From contig GG745328.1 in the NCBI GenBank assembly GCA_000151295.1, positions 2,437,423-2,501,422 on the forward strand: DNA of 64,000 bases, given 5' to 3'. The notes under the pieces are model-generated. The model saw only the letters and a program-made list of their open reading frames with translations, was not told the DNA's origin and did no database searches. The number at the start of each line of letters is the position of its first letter. Position 1 is the stretch's first letter. A program made the position numbers and the translations under genes. Shown in pieces: positions 9,982-20,949 of the stretch. The stretch comes from Allomyces macrogynus ATCC 38327. Lineage: Eukaryota; Blastocladiomycota; Blastocladiomycetes; Blastocladiales; Blastocladiaceae.

Positions 9982-10825
9982 TCGCAGACGGCTATTGCGC
10001 AAGGCTTTGGGGACCACACAGTAATGTCCCTGTTCTGCCTTGTCACCGTTTTGTTCATAAGTGTCATCCGTCACCATCCCCCATCCACATCGCCGCGTTT
10101 TCTCCTCTCCATTTGATGTGTCTCTCCAAATCACCCTCCCTTTTCACCGCCCCAGTTTTGAGCACTCTTCTCACCATCACCATGTCCTCAAATCACCTGG
10201 CACGCCTCACCATGGTGGTGCAACATGTGCCACCTTTTTGATTGAGTCCATTGCTGTGGATCGCGTCCGCCTTGTATTCAGTCTGTCCATACGTTTGTAA
10301 AAAAATGATCAAGCCGAAGAAGTTTGCAGTATTGTCTGGCCATCCCTTCTCACATTGCAAGTTGAGTCTGGTTGCTAATATGGACCTGGCACGATATTGT
10401 TCCCGATAGCGACACCTGCATTACGATCCTGTTGGAGGGACGTTGTGAAATGCGCTCAAACCCTCCCACGCTTTTTTGGCCGAACGGGGGGGGGGGGGGG
10501 GGGGGGGCACTTGGGCCGACAATGAAACATGGTGGGGTTTGGGAATGCTAATAAGCTCAAAGCTGGTGCGAGACGTGGATCAGCGTTTGTGAGGCAGCCT
10601 CCAACAACGACGTTCCTCGTCCACTCCACGGTTGCCTGCCTGCGATTTAATCACCGGTCCGCTCGTGCCAAGCATCTCTGCACAACTTCCTGCATTGATT
10701 TCAACAAGCTTTCAGCTGCAATCCCGACCGGACGAGAACGAACCGGGTCCCGCCTCGCAACCCGCGCCGCTCGGTTCCCCGCTGTGACCGACCTGGACGA
10801 AAGTCGCATTGTCACCGCCACCGCC
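9982..10825. other. Intergenic before DNAI3, contains poly-G
   Basis: 844 nt. It includes a 22-nt G homopolymer. An open frame in phase with DNAI3 reaches back to 10529, but its residues do not resemble an IC140 N-terminus, so the ATG at 10826 was preferred. Nothing else was recognised. Confidence 0.5.
10486..10507. repeat. Poly-G tract (22 nt)
   Basis: An uninterrupted run of 22 G between CGAAC and CACTTGG. It is a slippage-prone homopolymer and potential G-quadruplex. Its true length is uncertain in any assembly. Confidence 0.9.
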
Positions 10826-13800
10826 ATGTCATCAAGCAAAATTGGATCCAGTCGGTCCAGGTCGAGCCTGCGTGGGTCGTCCGTCGCACAGTCGCGCCGG
10901 TCGCTCACGACCAGCCAGAGTCTTGCCGCGAGCACGGGCATCGCTGGTCGCCATATGCCGGCAAGTCGTGCTGGTGCTCCTGCTCCCGACCCGGCGGGCG
11001 CAACAAAAGTACCCGACCCCACCAACCCTCCCGCCGCGAGCGCCGACGCGGATGGATCCGAAGCGCCTGAGATTGTCTTCACCGTCCCGGATTCGCTACC
11101 GGACGGTGCTGTGCCGCTGTTTTTATCTACGGCCACAGTCGACCTGTTCCATCTCAAGGAAAAATGCACCGAGGCCGCTCCCTACACGTACATGAAGCGC
11201 GCCGACATGCTCGCCGATTTGTTCAACCGCGCCGCCGTCTCGGATTTCCATCCCATCAAGCCGCAGTTGAACGTGAGTGCGCTCAGGGTCCCCGTTGCGC
11301 GCAGTTCGCAAAGGGAAACTGACGATTTCGATTATTTGTGCAATAGGAGCTCCAAATCGAAGAGGTGCTGCTCGTCCAGGACTTGGAATGGAAGTTTGGC
11401 CAAAACTACATCATTTGCTTTTCGGAGGAGGCCAAGAATGCGTTTCTCGTTGTTCGTGTCCTGCACTCTTCGATCGACCTCATTGTCCCCCCTGCCGCGC
11501 GACTCACGCCCGAACTGGATCACTAGGTCCGCCGACCAGCGACAAGTATCGACGCTGCCGACGCCGAGCAACTCGCTGCGGCGGCCAAACCACCACGACC
11601 CGCAACCTGGACCTGTCTCGGCAGCGACAAGGAAATCAACGAAGAGAAAGTTATCATGTCCCGCGATCCGGTGCGCTTTCACTTCCCCGCTTCGTCCGAC
11701 GACGCTGAATAGTCCACCTTCTAAACCACGCCCGGCTCGTTCCCCCAGATTTATTACCGGTTTGCGCGCAAGAGACGCAAGTTTGGCCAGGACACGCACT
11801 TCCAGGACGGCGAGTCGGCGACCGGGTGGATCGACATCAAGCCCAACGCCAACGGCGCGCAAACGCTCGTGCGCATGCTGCACAATGCCGGCGTGCAAGC
11901 GATCGCGCCCATGACGGCCCGGGGCGTTCAGACCTACTGGTGCGAACCCGAGTCATTGTTCTGCGGCCGTCGCGCGCGTGTTTTTGTTTCTCGTGACCCA
12001 ACTTGACGCTTCTCGCCGAACTAGGAACCGTCCCGTCAACTCGTCGGTTCAATACGAGCCGCTGGAACTCGACGCGGCGGCACGAGCGACCATTTTGGCG
12101 AGCGAGTCGCTGCACGCGACCCTGGATATGGCGACCAGTCGCATCGAGCGCATTCTCGTGCAAAACAATGCCGTCAACATTTTCCAAAACGATTTTATCG
12201 CCATGGGCGAGGACGAGCACACACTCGACCAAGGGTCCAACTCGTCGCTGCAGGTACGATTTCTCCAGATGTCGCGGCTACTCTTCCCTTGCACTGATCA
12301 ATTTCTACCCCTCGATTCGAACACAGGAGTACCAATCGTTCACCGACCTCAAGTATTCCAAGGACAAGAGCATTTCGTGCGTCGCATGGCACCCGACGCA
12401 AAAGGGCGTGCTGGCCGTCTCGTGCACGCAGCGGTCCACGTTTGACGAGCGCGTGCAGCACGGGCTCACGACGCGGTCGCGCCAGTCGCTGGTCCTGATT
12501 TGGTCGTTTTACGACCCGATTCACCCGCAGCTGATACTCGAGGCGGCCGACGACGTGGCCTCGTTTGCGTTCCACCCGACCAACCCGCACATGATTGTCG
12601 GGGGCTGCGTCAATGGGCAGATTGTCTTGTGGGATATCTCCGGTACGCTGGTGTTTCGCGCGCACAATTTTCCCTGCTCGGGTCGTGCACTGTAGGTGAC
12701 GGAATCTCGCTTCGCACCTTCAGAGTTCCAAGACAAGTGGAAGAACAAGAAGCGCGATGAGGCCGAGGAGTCCAAGAACGTTGACATTGACGTGATCAAG
12801 TTTGTCGCCGTGTCGTCGGTCGAGTACAGCCACCGCGCCGCCGTCTCAGACGTGGCATGGCTCACGAGCGAAGTCAACCACAACGGCGACCTCGTCAAGC
12901 GCGACCCAAAAGACGACGCGACCCAACTCGTCTCGGTCGGGCTCGACGGCCACGTGCTCTTCTGGGACCTGCGGTACAAGAAGGACCTCAAATCGCTCGA
13001 CCAGGCGTGGAAACCGACCTTCAAGGTGCCGCTCCTCGCCATGGACGGGACTTTCGACTACGGGCTCATGCGCGTCGCCGTCGACCCAAACGTCACGCGG
13101 CTCTGGTGTGCGACAGAGGAAGGGGACGTGATTCAGGCCGATTGGATGGTGGAAAAGCAGGACGCCGACAAGGGGGCCGCGTCGCGCGTCGATATGACGT
13201 CGGGCGTACACTATGCGCCTGTCAGCGACGTGCTGCGGTCGCCGATTTACCCAGATATTCTGCTGAGTGTCGGCGGGTGGGCGTGCTACGTCTGGCAGGA
13301 CAAGTCACCCGTGCCGCTCATCTCATCGGCATTGAGCGCGGCGCATTACACGTGCGGCGCCTGGAGCCCGACACGGCCGAGTGTGTTTTTCATTGGCCGG
13401 TCCGACGGTTTTGTCGAGATTTGGGATATTTTGGATCGGTACGCGCTGCTCGTTGCTCGGATTGGGTTGCGTCGTGCTCACTCTCTTACGTTCTCTGTCG
13501 ATATAGGTCACATCAAGCGAGCCAAGTGCAAGCAGTGTCGTCGACAGCCGTTTCGGCCATCAACGTGCAGACATACTACTGTATGCTTAATCCATCGATT
13601 CGCCACATTGCCAATACTCCTCACCCTTCTCCACGCCCTGAACGTAGCCAAAGGGCACCCGACGCACCAATTCATTGCCATTGGCGACGACGACGGCACC
13701 GTGCATGTTCTGGAAGTGCCGCGCAACATTTTCCGACCAGCGAAGAACGAGGTTCGCTCGTGCCGATCCGTCACGATCCTTGAGCTCGCACTCATCCAGC

Positions 13801-14134
13801 CTGCCCTGTGTGTAGAAAGCATTCATGCGTGCGCTGCTCGACCGCGAAATCAAGCGCGTCGCGTTTGCCGCAGAGCGGCGCACGTTCCGCGCGCAGGAGC
13901 GGCAGCGTGCGGCCGAGGCCAAGTCGGGTGGGGTATGGCCAGCTCAATCGCAGCTCCACGATCACAGAGCTTTGTGTTGCTCATACGCTCGCCGTTTGAC
14001 TTTAGAGCGCCGATGGTGCCGCGCCGCCGCCACCCGCGGCTGACGCCAAGGGCCCACTGGAGGGCGACGCGTTGGAAAAGGCGTTCCAGGACCTGCAGGC
14101 CGCAACGCTCGAGGCGCTGTCGGGCGCGGCATGA
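10826..14134 (+). CDS. DNAI3: Axonemal dynein intermediate chain WDR63/IC140 homolog
   Basis: Eleven exons: 10826-11272, 11347-11448, 11527-11670, 11749-11951, 12025-12253, 12327-12642, 12724-13438, 13507-13580, 13648-13751, 13816-13932 and 14006-14134. They give about 859 residues, close to human WDR63 (DNAI3). Family hallmarks are TWTCLGSDKEI, YYRFARKRRKFGQ, NSSVQYEPL and then WD-type blades (ISCVAWHP, VLIWSF, VLFWDLRY, CYVWQDK, VEIWDIL, FIAIGDDDGTVHVLEVP). The C-terminal charged helix FMRALLDREIKRV is typical of the family. It is an intermediate chain of the I1/f inner-arm dynein, acting in the flagellar axoneme, so the organism should make motile cells. The start is the ATG giving a Ser/Arg-rich leader. 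The 3' end of exon 2 could lie 3 nt later. The TAG at 11524 and the one at 11709 lie inside introns. Confidence 0.87.
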
Positions 14135-14369
14135 GCTGGCGGTGAGCATAACTCGGGTGTACTGGGGGAAAGGGAATCCGGGACTGTGCATTCAAATGAC
14201 CGCGTTTTGGCTGCCGTTATTGCAAAGCAAATCGTTTGGGCGGAGAGAAAATCATGTTGATTTCACGTCAGGCGAGACCCGCACGCAAACGCCCGAATTT
14301 ACAAGCTACAGTGGCAATGCCAACCGGTCGGGTGGGTGGCGACAGAAAAGCAACGAAGAGGCGAAAATA

Positions 14370-15586
14370 TTACAGGTCGAGGTCATCGGCGAGCATGTTG
14401 CCGCCGAGCGTGACCTGCTCGCCCGGCTTGAACGCCGGCATCCCGAGGTACGGACAACTCGCGCACCGGAACGCGTCGCCGAGATAGCAGTTACCACACG
14501 ACGACTTGACCGTGGGCGGCACCACGTTCGTGATCGGGTGGTCCTCGGTCACGTCGAGCGTCACCTTGGTCGGTGCGGCACGCGCGGCCGCCTCCTCCTG
14601 CTCCTCCATTTCAGCACGCCCACACGAACAGTTCTTGCACGCCTTGCGCCGCGTCTCGCAATTGCTCGGCTTCGACAGCTGTGCGAGCGTCGGCTTGGCG
14701 CGGTCCTCGTCGTCGAGCAGCATGTCGTCATCGACCAGGTCGTCGTCGTTGGTCTGAGCGGGTGCAGAGGCCGACGTGGTCCAGAGTGCCTTCTTGTCCT
14801 TGGCCGGGGTGGAGGCGGTCGTTGCGGCGGTGGGCTTCTTCTTGCGGAACGAGAGCGGGAGCGCCGTAAGGGCGCCGACTTCGTAGTTGGGCTTCTCGGC
14901 GCGTGCCTATTCATTGAGCGATCGTGGTCAGCCAGAGGCACAAGATGAAGAAATGACTGGCGGCAATCGCGCACCTCCGCCACGACCAACCGGGCCGTCA
15001 GAGCCGGTGCCGGGTTGGCCACCCCCCACGCGCGCAAAATCGCTGCCGCCGCGTCATGCGACAGCGGCACCGTTGTCGACGTGACGTTGACGAACCCCGA
15101 CAGCTTGAGATGCGAGACGAGCTGGTCGGGCGCGCGCAGGTCGGCCAAAGGGATCCCTGCCGTGTCGCTAGTCGCCGCCGTGACTTCGCGCAAGTGCACG
15201 ACACCACCGGGACGCAACGCGGCCAGGAACTTGGCGAGCACGGGCAACGGGTGCGGCGCGGCCGCGCTAATGTAGCCGCTGACCACGTCCGAGTGCGTGG
15301 ATTGCTTGAGCGTCACTACGGAATGCATCGATAGCGGCGTAAGCTCGCTGGCAGGTGCGCGAGATGTTTTCCATTGTGCGGCTGGTTACGAACAGGTCGG
15401 AATGCGGTCGAGCTGCTCGAACGTCAGGTTCGCGGCGGGGGCGGTCTTCTTGAAGTGCGCGGCTGCGGCCTCCACGTCGGCAGGCTGTGCGTAGGCGTTG
15501 CCGACGAGCAGGATGGAGGCAGGTGCGCCGTTGGCGGCGGCAGAGGCCGGTGCGCGCGCGAGGGTCAGCGAGTCGAGCACGGCCAT
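14370..15586 (-). CDS. CIAPIN1: Anamorsin / Fe-S cluster assembly protein DRE2
   Basis: Three exons on the minus strand, 15586-15394, 15315-14975 and 14906-14370, give 356 residues. The N-terminal ~150 residues form a degenerate methyltransferase-like fold ([28 protein letters not shown]). A linker contains LSFRKKK. The C-terminus has both cluster motifs: the [2Fe-2S] set C261, C268, C271, C273 (KACKNCSCG) and the twin CX2C set C315, C318, C326, C329 ([15 protein letters not shown]). With its diflavin reductase partner Tah18 this protein passes electrons to the cytosolic iron-sulfur assembly machinery. It is divergent with the phosphorylase kinase gene across 439 nt. All conserved Cys are present, so it should be functional. 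Confidence 0.92.
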
Positions 15587-16025
15587 GGCGGACGGGTACA
15601 GTGCAGTGCGGGGGGTTGGTGTGCGTCGTGGTCAAGCTGGAGGGTGTGGGGAGAGTGGGCGGCTGGTTGGTTGTGCAGGTCGTCCTCGTTGCCCAAGTCG
15701 TCAAAGCTGGACAAATTCACAGGGCCGCGAGTCGCGAGTGCACAGTCCCTGCCCTTCTTGCCGCACGCATTTGTCACTGCACGTGCCCAGTATCGATCGG
15801 CGAGCCTCCAAGGGCAGCTCAACGGGCAGCTCAACGGGCAGCTCAACGGGCAGCTCAACGGGCAGCTCAACAGCAGCCTGCCCGCGAGTCACGACCGCTC
15901 CGGCTTCGCTGATCACCATCACAACGGCGACGCCGGACCGCGCTCATCTCTCCCGGCCGCTCGCCGTTTGCTCTAACCGCCCGCAACTTCGCGAACCTCT
16001 CTTCTCTCACCGATATTGCACGCTC
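15587..16025. other. Divergent promoter region CIAPIN1 / phosphorylase kinase
   Basis: 439 nt between two divergently transcribed starts, presumably shared regulatory DNA. It contains a perfect five-copy 12-bp tandem repeat (15812-15871). No TATA box is evident. Confidence 0.5.
15812..15871. repeat. Five perfect copies of GGGCAGCTCAAC
   Basis: A 12-bp unit is repeated five times without mismatch in the CIAPIN1/phosphorylase kinase intergenic region, about 155 nt before the latter's ATG. Each unit holds an E-box-like AGCTCA core. It could be translated as QLNG repeats, but no conserved start or splice joins it to the gene, so I treat it as non-coding. Confidence 0.85.
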
Positions 16026-16269
16026 ATGGACGCCTCTTCTGCTCCTTGCGCGACCGGCGCACCGCCAATGGCCGTCCCTGCCGGCCTCGCCAAGCATCTT
16101 GCGACCGCAACCAATCCTCGCAAACATGCCCTCGAACGGCTCGATTACTATTACGACATGGTGTCTGATATCATTCTGTCGCGCCAACATCCGGCTACGG
16201 GCCTGATCCCGGCATCGGTCGCCGTCACCTCGCACGGGTAACTTTGCGTTTTTGGTTCGAACACTGCGT

Positions 16270-16320
<51 letters not shown>

Positions 16321-19300
16321 GCGCGGTACTCATTGAAGACGGTGCGCCAATGTTCTCCACCGGTGTTTGTAGTGATTATCGCGATGCGGTACGCGTCGGC
16401 CCCATTTTTCACATATCAAGCTCGCCGACGTTGCGATCAGTCTCGCCACGGCATCTCGCTCACGAATTGCTGAGCATAGTGGACTCGCGACAACGTCTAC
16501 TCGATTCTTGCCGTTTGGGGCCTTGCTCTCGCGTATCGTCGCGTCAACGACAACGTCGGTCGCGCCTGTACGCTGCCAATGATCTCCAACGGCGCGGTTG
16601 ACCATTCAATAACGAAAGGCCTCCTAACTCCAGACGAGCTCGAGCACTCCGTCGTCAAGTGCATGCGCGGCCTGCTGTTCTCCATGATGCGCCAGGCCCA
16701 CAAGGTCGAGATGTTCAAGAACACGCAGAACCCGCTCGAGTGCCTGCACGCCAAGTATAACACGGCCACTGGCGATACCGTCGTGGGTGACGACCAGTGG
16801 GGTACGCGCGTCTTGATTTCTGGCTCGAATTCGTTTGCCGAAACTGATCTATTTCCACCGCAGGTCATCTCCAGATCGACGCGACTAGCCTCTTTTTGCT
16901 CTGTATTGCGCAGATGACTGCGTCCGGTCTCCGCATCATCTTCACCAAGGACGAAGTTGACTTTGTTCAGAACCTTGTCTTCTACATCGAGCGCGCGTAC
17001 CGCACTCCCGACTATGGTACGCGTCCGAGAGCGCGGCAACCTTCCCCACGATCAATGCATTACTCACCGTCCGTTGTTGTTAGGCATTTGGGAGCGTGGC
17101 AACAAGGCAAATCACGGGCAGACGGAGCTCAACTCGAGCTCGATTGGGATGGTTGTCGCCGCACTCGAGGCCATGAAGGGCCTGAACCTGTATGGCCCGC
17201 TGGGTGGTCCGGCTTCGGTGCGCGATGACTGCTTCCTCCTGGTGCGAGGTCCAGTCTAGAATCTCGGCTCACGTGCCCGTGTCCTTTCTTTGATCAGGTC
17301 ATTCACTCGCTCCCCGACGAAATCTCGCGCAACTTCACGACGCTCATGTCGGCACTTCCTCGCGAAAGTAACTCCAAAGAAGTCGACGCTGGTACGAGTT
17401 GATTCCCGCGTTTCATCGCCGTTGCTATTCTCTGACCAACTCCCCTCCGAGTAGCCCTCTTGTCGGTCATTGGCTTCCCCGCGTTCGCCGTGCCCGATTT
17501 GGACATGGTCCACCGGACGCGCGACGCCATCGAGTCCAAGCTCGGCGGCAACTACGGCTGCAAGCGGTTCCTGCGCGACGGGCACCAGACCGCGGTCGAG
17601 GACACGTCGCGCCTGCACTACGAGCCCAACGAGCTGCTCGTGTTTGAGCACATTGAGTGCGAGTGGCCGCTCTTCTTTACCTACCTGATCCTCGACGGCA
17701 TCTTCTTTGACGACCACGAGCGCAAGCGCGAGTACCAGAAGAAACTCGAGGCGTGTCTCGTGCACGAACGGTACCCGCTCGTTCCCGAGTTGTTCATTGT
17801 TCCGGAAGAGTCGGTCGAATCCGAGAGGCAGCAGCCCAAGTCACAGCTTCGCGTGCCCAACGAGAACCTGCCGCTCGTTTGGGCGCAGTCGCTCTACGTT
17901 CTCGGCCGACTGCTCGAGGAGCAGTTGCTGCACGTGGCCGAGATAGACCCGCTCGGCCGTCGCGTCGCGCACCGTCTGCGGCCCGCCGAACCCATCGTCC
18001 AGATCGTGTTGCTCGCCGAGGACGAGACGCTGCAAGCACGGCTCGCGCAGTACGGCGTCCAGGCCGACGTGCTCACGCAAGACTACTTGGTCCGCATCAC
18101 GCACCCGAATGCGCTCAAGGAGGCGTTTGGCTTGCTGGGCGCCAACTCCAAGCTCAACTTGACGGGCCGTCCCAAGCGTCCCGTCGGTATTCTCGGCACG
18201 AGCAAGATTTACCGTGTGCAGGGCGACCTCTATGCGTTCACGCCGTCATTCATGGACTCGGACGAGTTCTACCTGATTCGCGACAATGAGTACCTGGTCA
18301 CGATTCTCGAGTCGGAGCTCGCGTTCTTGAAGAGCAACTGGCGCGAGCTCGGCCGGCCCACAGTCACGCTCATGCTGACGCACGCCATGCTCGCGTCGGA
18401 GCGGCTGACCCTTCCGCTCGGCCGCCGCGCGTCGCTGCCGGCGACCACGGCCACCGCGTCGCGGCGCACGCTCCTGCAATTTTTCACGGGGCTCAAGTCG
18501 GGCATGTGCGGCTCGGTCCCCGTGCGACTTGGGCGGCTGTCGGATTTCGTGCACAGCAGCTGCATCGAGTCGCTTGATTTCTTGCTCGACAAGCCCGCCG
18601 AATGGAAAGGTATCTTGTCGCACGAGCTGCAGCACGCGCACTGCGAGCGGCTCCACCTGTCCGAGTTCCAGACCAAGACGCACAAGCTCGGCCGGTTCTG
18701 CACGCGCGATTCGTACAGTCTCACGACGAGCCCAGATTTCATGGTCGACCACGCCCTCAACTCGCCGCTCGTCGAGAGCGGATTCCCCGACCGGCTTTTC
18801 ACTCTGCCATCGCCGCACCCGAACGGGCCCGCTGGCGTCACGGAAAAGGCACGGTCGGTAAGCCGTGGCCCGAGTTCGCCGCGAGTCGCAAAGGACAATG
18901 TGCTACACTTGACGCTCGGTGATCCGGCGCACACGGTCGAGGCCATCGCGCTGCTCGTCAAGTCGTGCGACTTGCAGGAGCAGGCCGACTTGCTGCACTA
19001 CCTGACATCGTGCCATGGGCTCGATCACGTCACGGAACTCGGCACGCTCCGTGAACTGCTCGAGGAAGTCTACAAAAAAGTGCTCGCGATCCGCAACTGG
19101 GCTGTTGTGAGGCTCGTCGCCGGCACGCTCAAGAAGACGGTCAGCAGCCTGACCATCAATATCACGGACCTGATTGTGCGCCGCAAGCAGGTGACGATTG
19201 GGTTCAGTGCGAGTTCCGTGCACCATCCGAACAACTGGCATGAGGCTGTCGTCAACAGCCCGCTGGGCCCCGCCGCGATCGCCAACTTGATCTTCCAGCA

Positions 19301-20658
19301 CTGCATGGACCCGCGCGAGGCCGTGCTTGCCCAGGAAATTATCACGTGTCTCGGCGCGCTGATTCGCAGCGACCCGGCCCTGTTCCGTGGCATCATTCAA
19401 GTGCGCATTCATTACCTGCTACTCGCCATGCGTGATGAAGTCATGCGGCTCAAGGGGCTCGCTGAGCGCGAGGCCATGGAGTACATGCTCGCGCTGTCGC
19501 CGTCGCAGGTCGTCACGCTCGTCACGAGTATTTTCTCGGCCAATGTCTCGCTCACCGACGACCTGCACCACACGGGCCGCGCGAACGCCAGCCCCAATAT
19601 CAAGGTCGTGTCGGGTGCGCGCTTGGCGCCCGTCGGGTCGAGCTCGCGGTCGGCCGCCGGCGACTCGCTCGTGGTTACCGCGCAATCGGCGGGCTACCTT
19701 GACGGCAACTTTGCCAAGGTGCAGGTGGGCGCCGAGGTGCTCGTGCTCACGGGCCGCGGGCTGCACGTGGTCGTGGTCGACCCCGTCTCGGGCGTCGTCA
19801 TTGAGCAGACGTGCTTTGACACGTGCGCGGCCACGGCCGAGAGCGAGGACCTGGCCGATTTCCTCGCGTCGATTGACGACGACCTGCTCGTGGCTGCGCA
19901 AGCGCCGCAACGACGGCACTCTGAACCGCGTGCCCAAGGAGTTCTACCCGCGTGTGTGGCACATGCTCGACCGGTCGCAGGGGATCGAGCTCGGGCAGGT
20001 CACGCTGCCGCGCGAGCCGACCGTGTCGGACAAGACGGCAGGCGAGGTCCGTGAACCCACGGTTCTTTTTTCTGCTGGCTGGATTTTAGGAGCTCATGCC
20101 GTGTGTTCCTCTCCACCACTAGTTCAACTTTGCGCTGCAAATCGAAAACTTGCTCGACGGCGTCCCCGATCCGGCCGAGCGGCAGATCTGCATTGAGCTG
20201 CTCATGCTCATTTGGGAGCACCTCGACAAGACGCCCGACCTGCGTCTCTCCGCGGTCATCCCGGTCACGCAAATCATTCGCGGTACGCGTTTTATTTCTT
20301 GTTCTAGAGTCTCTGCTCGCCACGTTCTCACCCATCTCCCCCTGCCCTTAACGCCGCAGACGCCGTCAACCTTTTCTGGAAACACAAGTCGTGCGGGACC
20401 CGCGACCACCCTGCCGATACGCCATCGCTTTCCGCGTCCAAGCTGCCCGCGAGCGAGACCATGGACTCGCTGGTCAAGGACACGGCCAGCGGCAACGGCA
20501 AGTCTACACGCCTGTCGCGGCTCACCCTGGATTCGCGGTTTGAGAAGAACGCGGCGCTGGCGCGGCAGCAGTTCTTTGATCTGTCGCCCGATGCTGAGAA
20601 CGGCACCGGCGCGTTCTTGAAGGAGGCCATGTTGGCGGCTTTGCCGAGACTGGAGTGA
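16026..20658 (+). CDS. Phosphorylase b kinase regulatory subunit (alpha/beta type), one apparent frameshift
   Basis: Ten exons: 16026-16237, 16373-16388, 16480-16567, 16634-16801, 16864-17016, 17084-17217, 17298-17391, 17455-20046, 20123-20282 and 20360-20658 (~1304 residues). The N-terminal GH15-like half is near-textbook: [40 protein letters not shown]-type helices, [12 protein letters not shown] and [16 protein letters not shown]. Later come [14 protein letters not shown] and, near the end, [19 protein letters not shown] and the calcineurin-B-like tail. The protein should scaffold and regulate the glycogen phosphorylase kinase holoenzyme. Exon 8 changes frame at about 19890: LASIDDDLL is in one frame and WLRKRRNDG in the next, with one extra nucleotide and no AG before the Trp. 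This is a real mutation or an assembly error. No C-terminal CaaX box is seen. Exon 2 is 16 nt long. Confidence 0.88.
16272..16319. repeat. Poly-T tract (48 nt) in intron 1 of the phosphorylase kinase gene
   Basis: An uninterrupted T run of 48 lies inside the 135-nt first intron. It would encode a poly-U stretch in the pre-mRNA, about 53 nt before the acceptor and so far upstream for a normal pyrimidine tract. The exact length is assembly-sensitive. Confidence 0.9.
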
Positions 20659-20949
20659 GCGGGACTGATTGGGTGGACGAGATAATGAGGACGTGGAAAT
20701 GGGAGCTGTCGTAGGGACGGATGTGAACAAACTCACAAAGGGCGTGATTGTTGTCTTTCTTGCTCGTCCACGCGTAAATGCATTTGATTGACGTCTTGAG
20801 AAACCAATAGACCAGCTTGGCCAAGCTCAACTGCAGCGGGCTGGCTTTGGTTTCAATTGCACCGTCGCATCAGCCACGCTTTCGTTCCCCAGAAGCTTCG
20901 CGCAATCAAAACCATTGCTGTTCCGAGCTCGAAACCCTCCACATCCCAC

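Noticed and set aside
12724..14948. Very long open frame running past the end of DNAI3
   Set aside because: Most of it beyond 13438 is intron and antisense of CIAPIN1. Family motifs show splicing into other frames, so the long frame is accidental GC-rich openness.
15498..15900. QLNG-repeat coding region fused to the phosphorylase kinase start
   Set aside because: It is in frame but upstream of a good ATG, has no similarity to the family, and lies in a divergent promoter.
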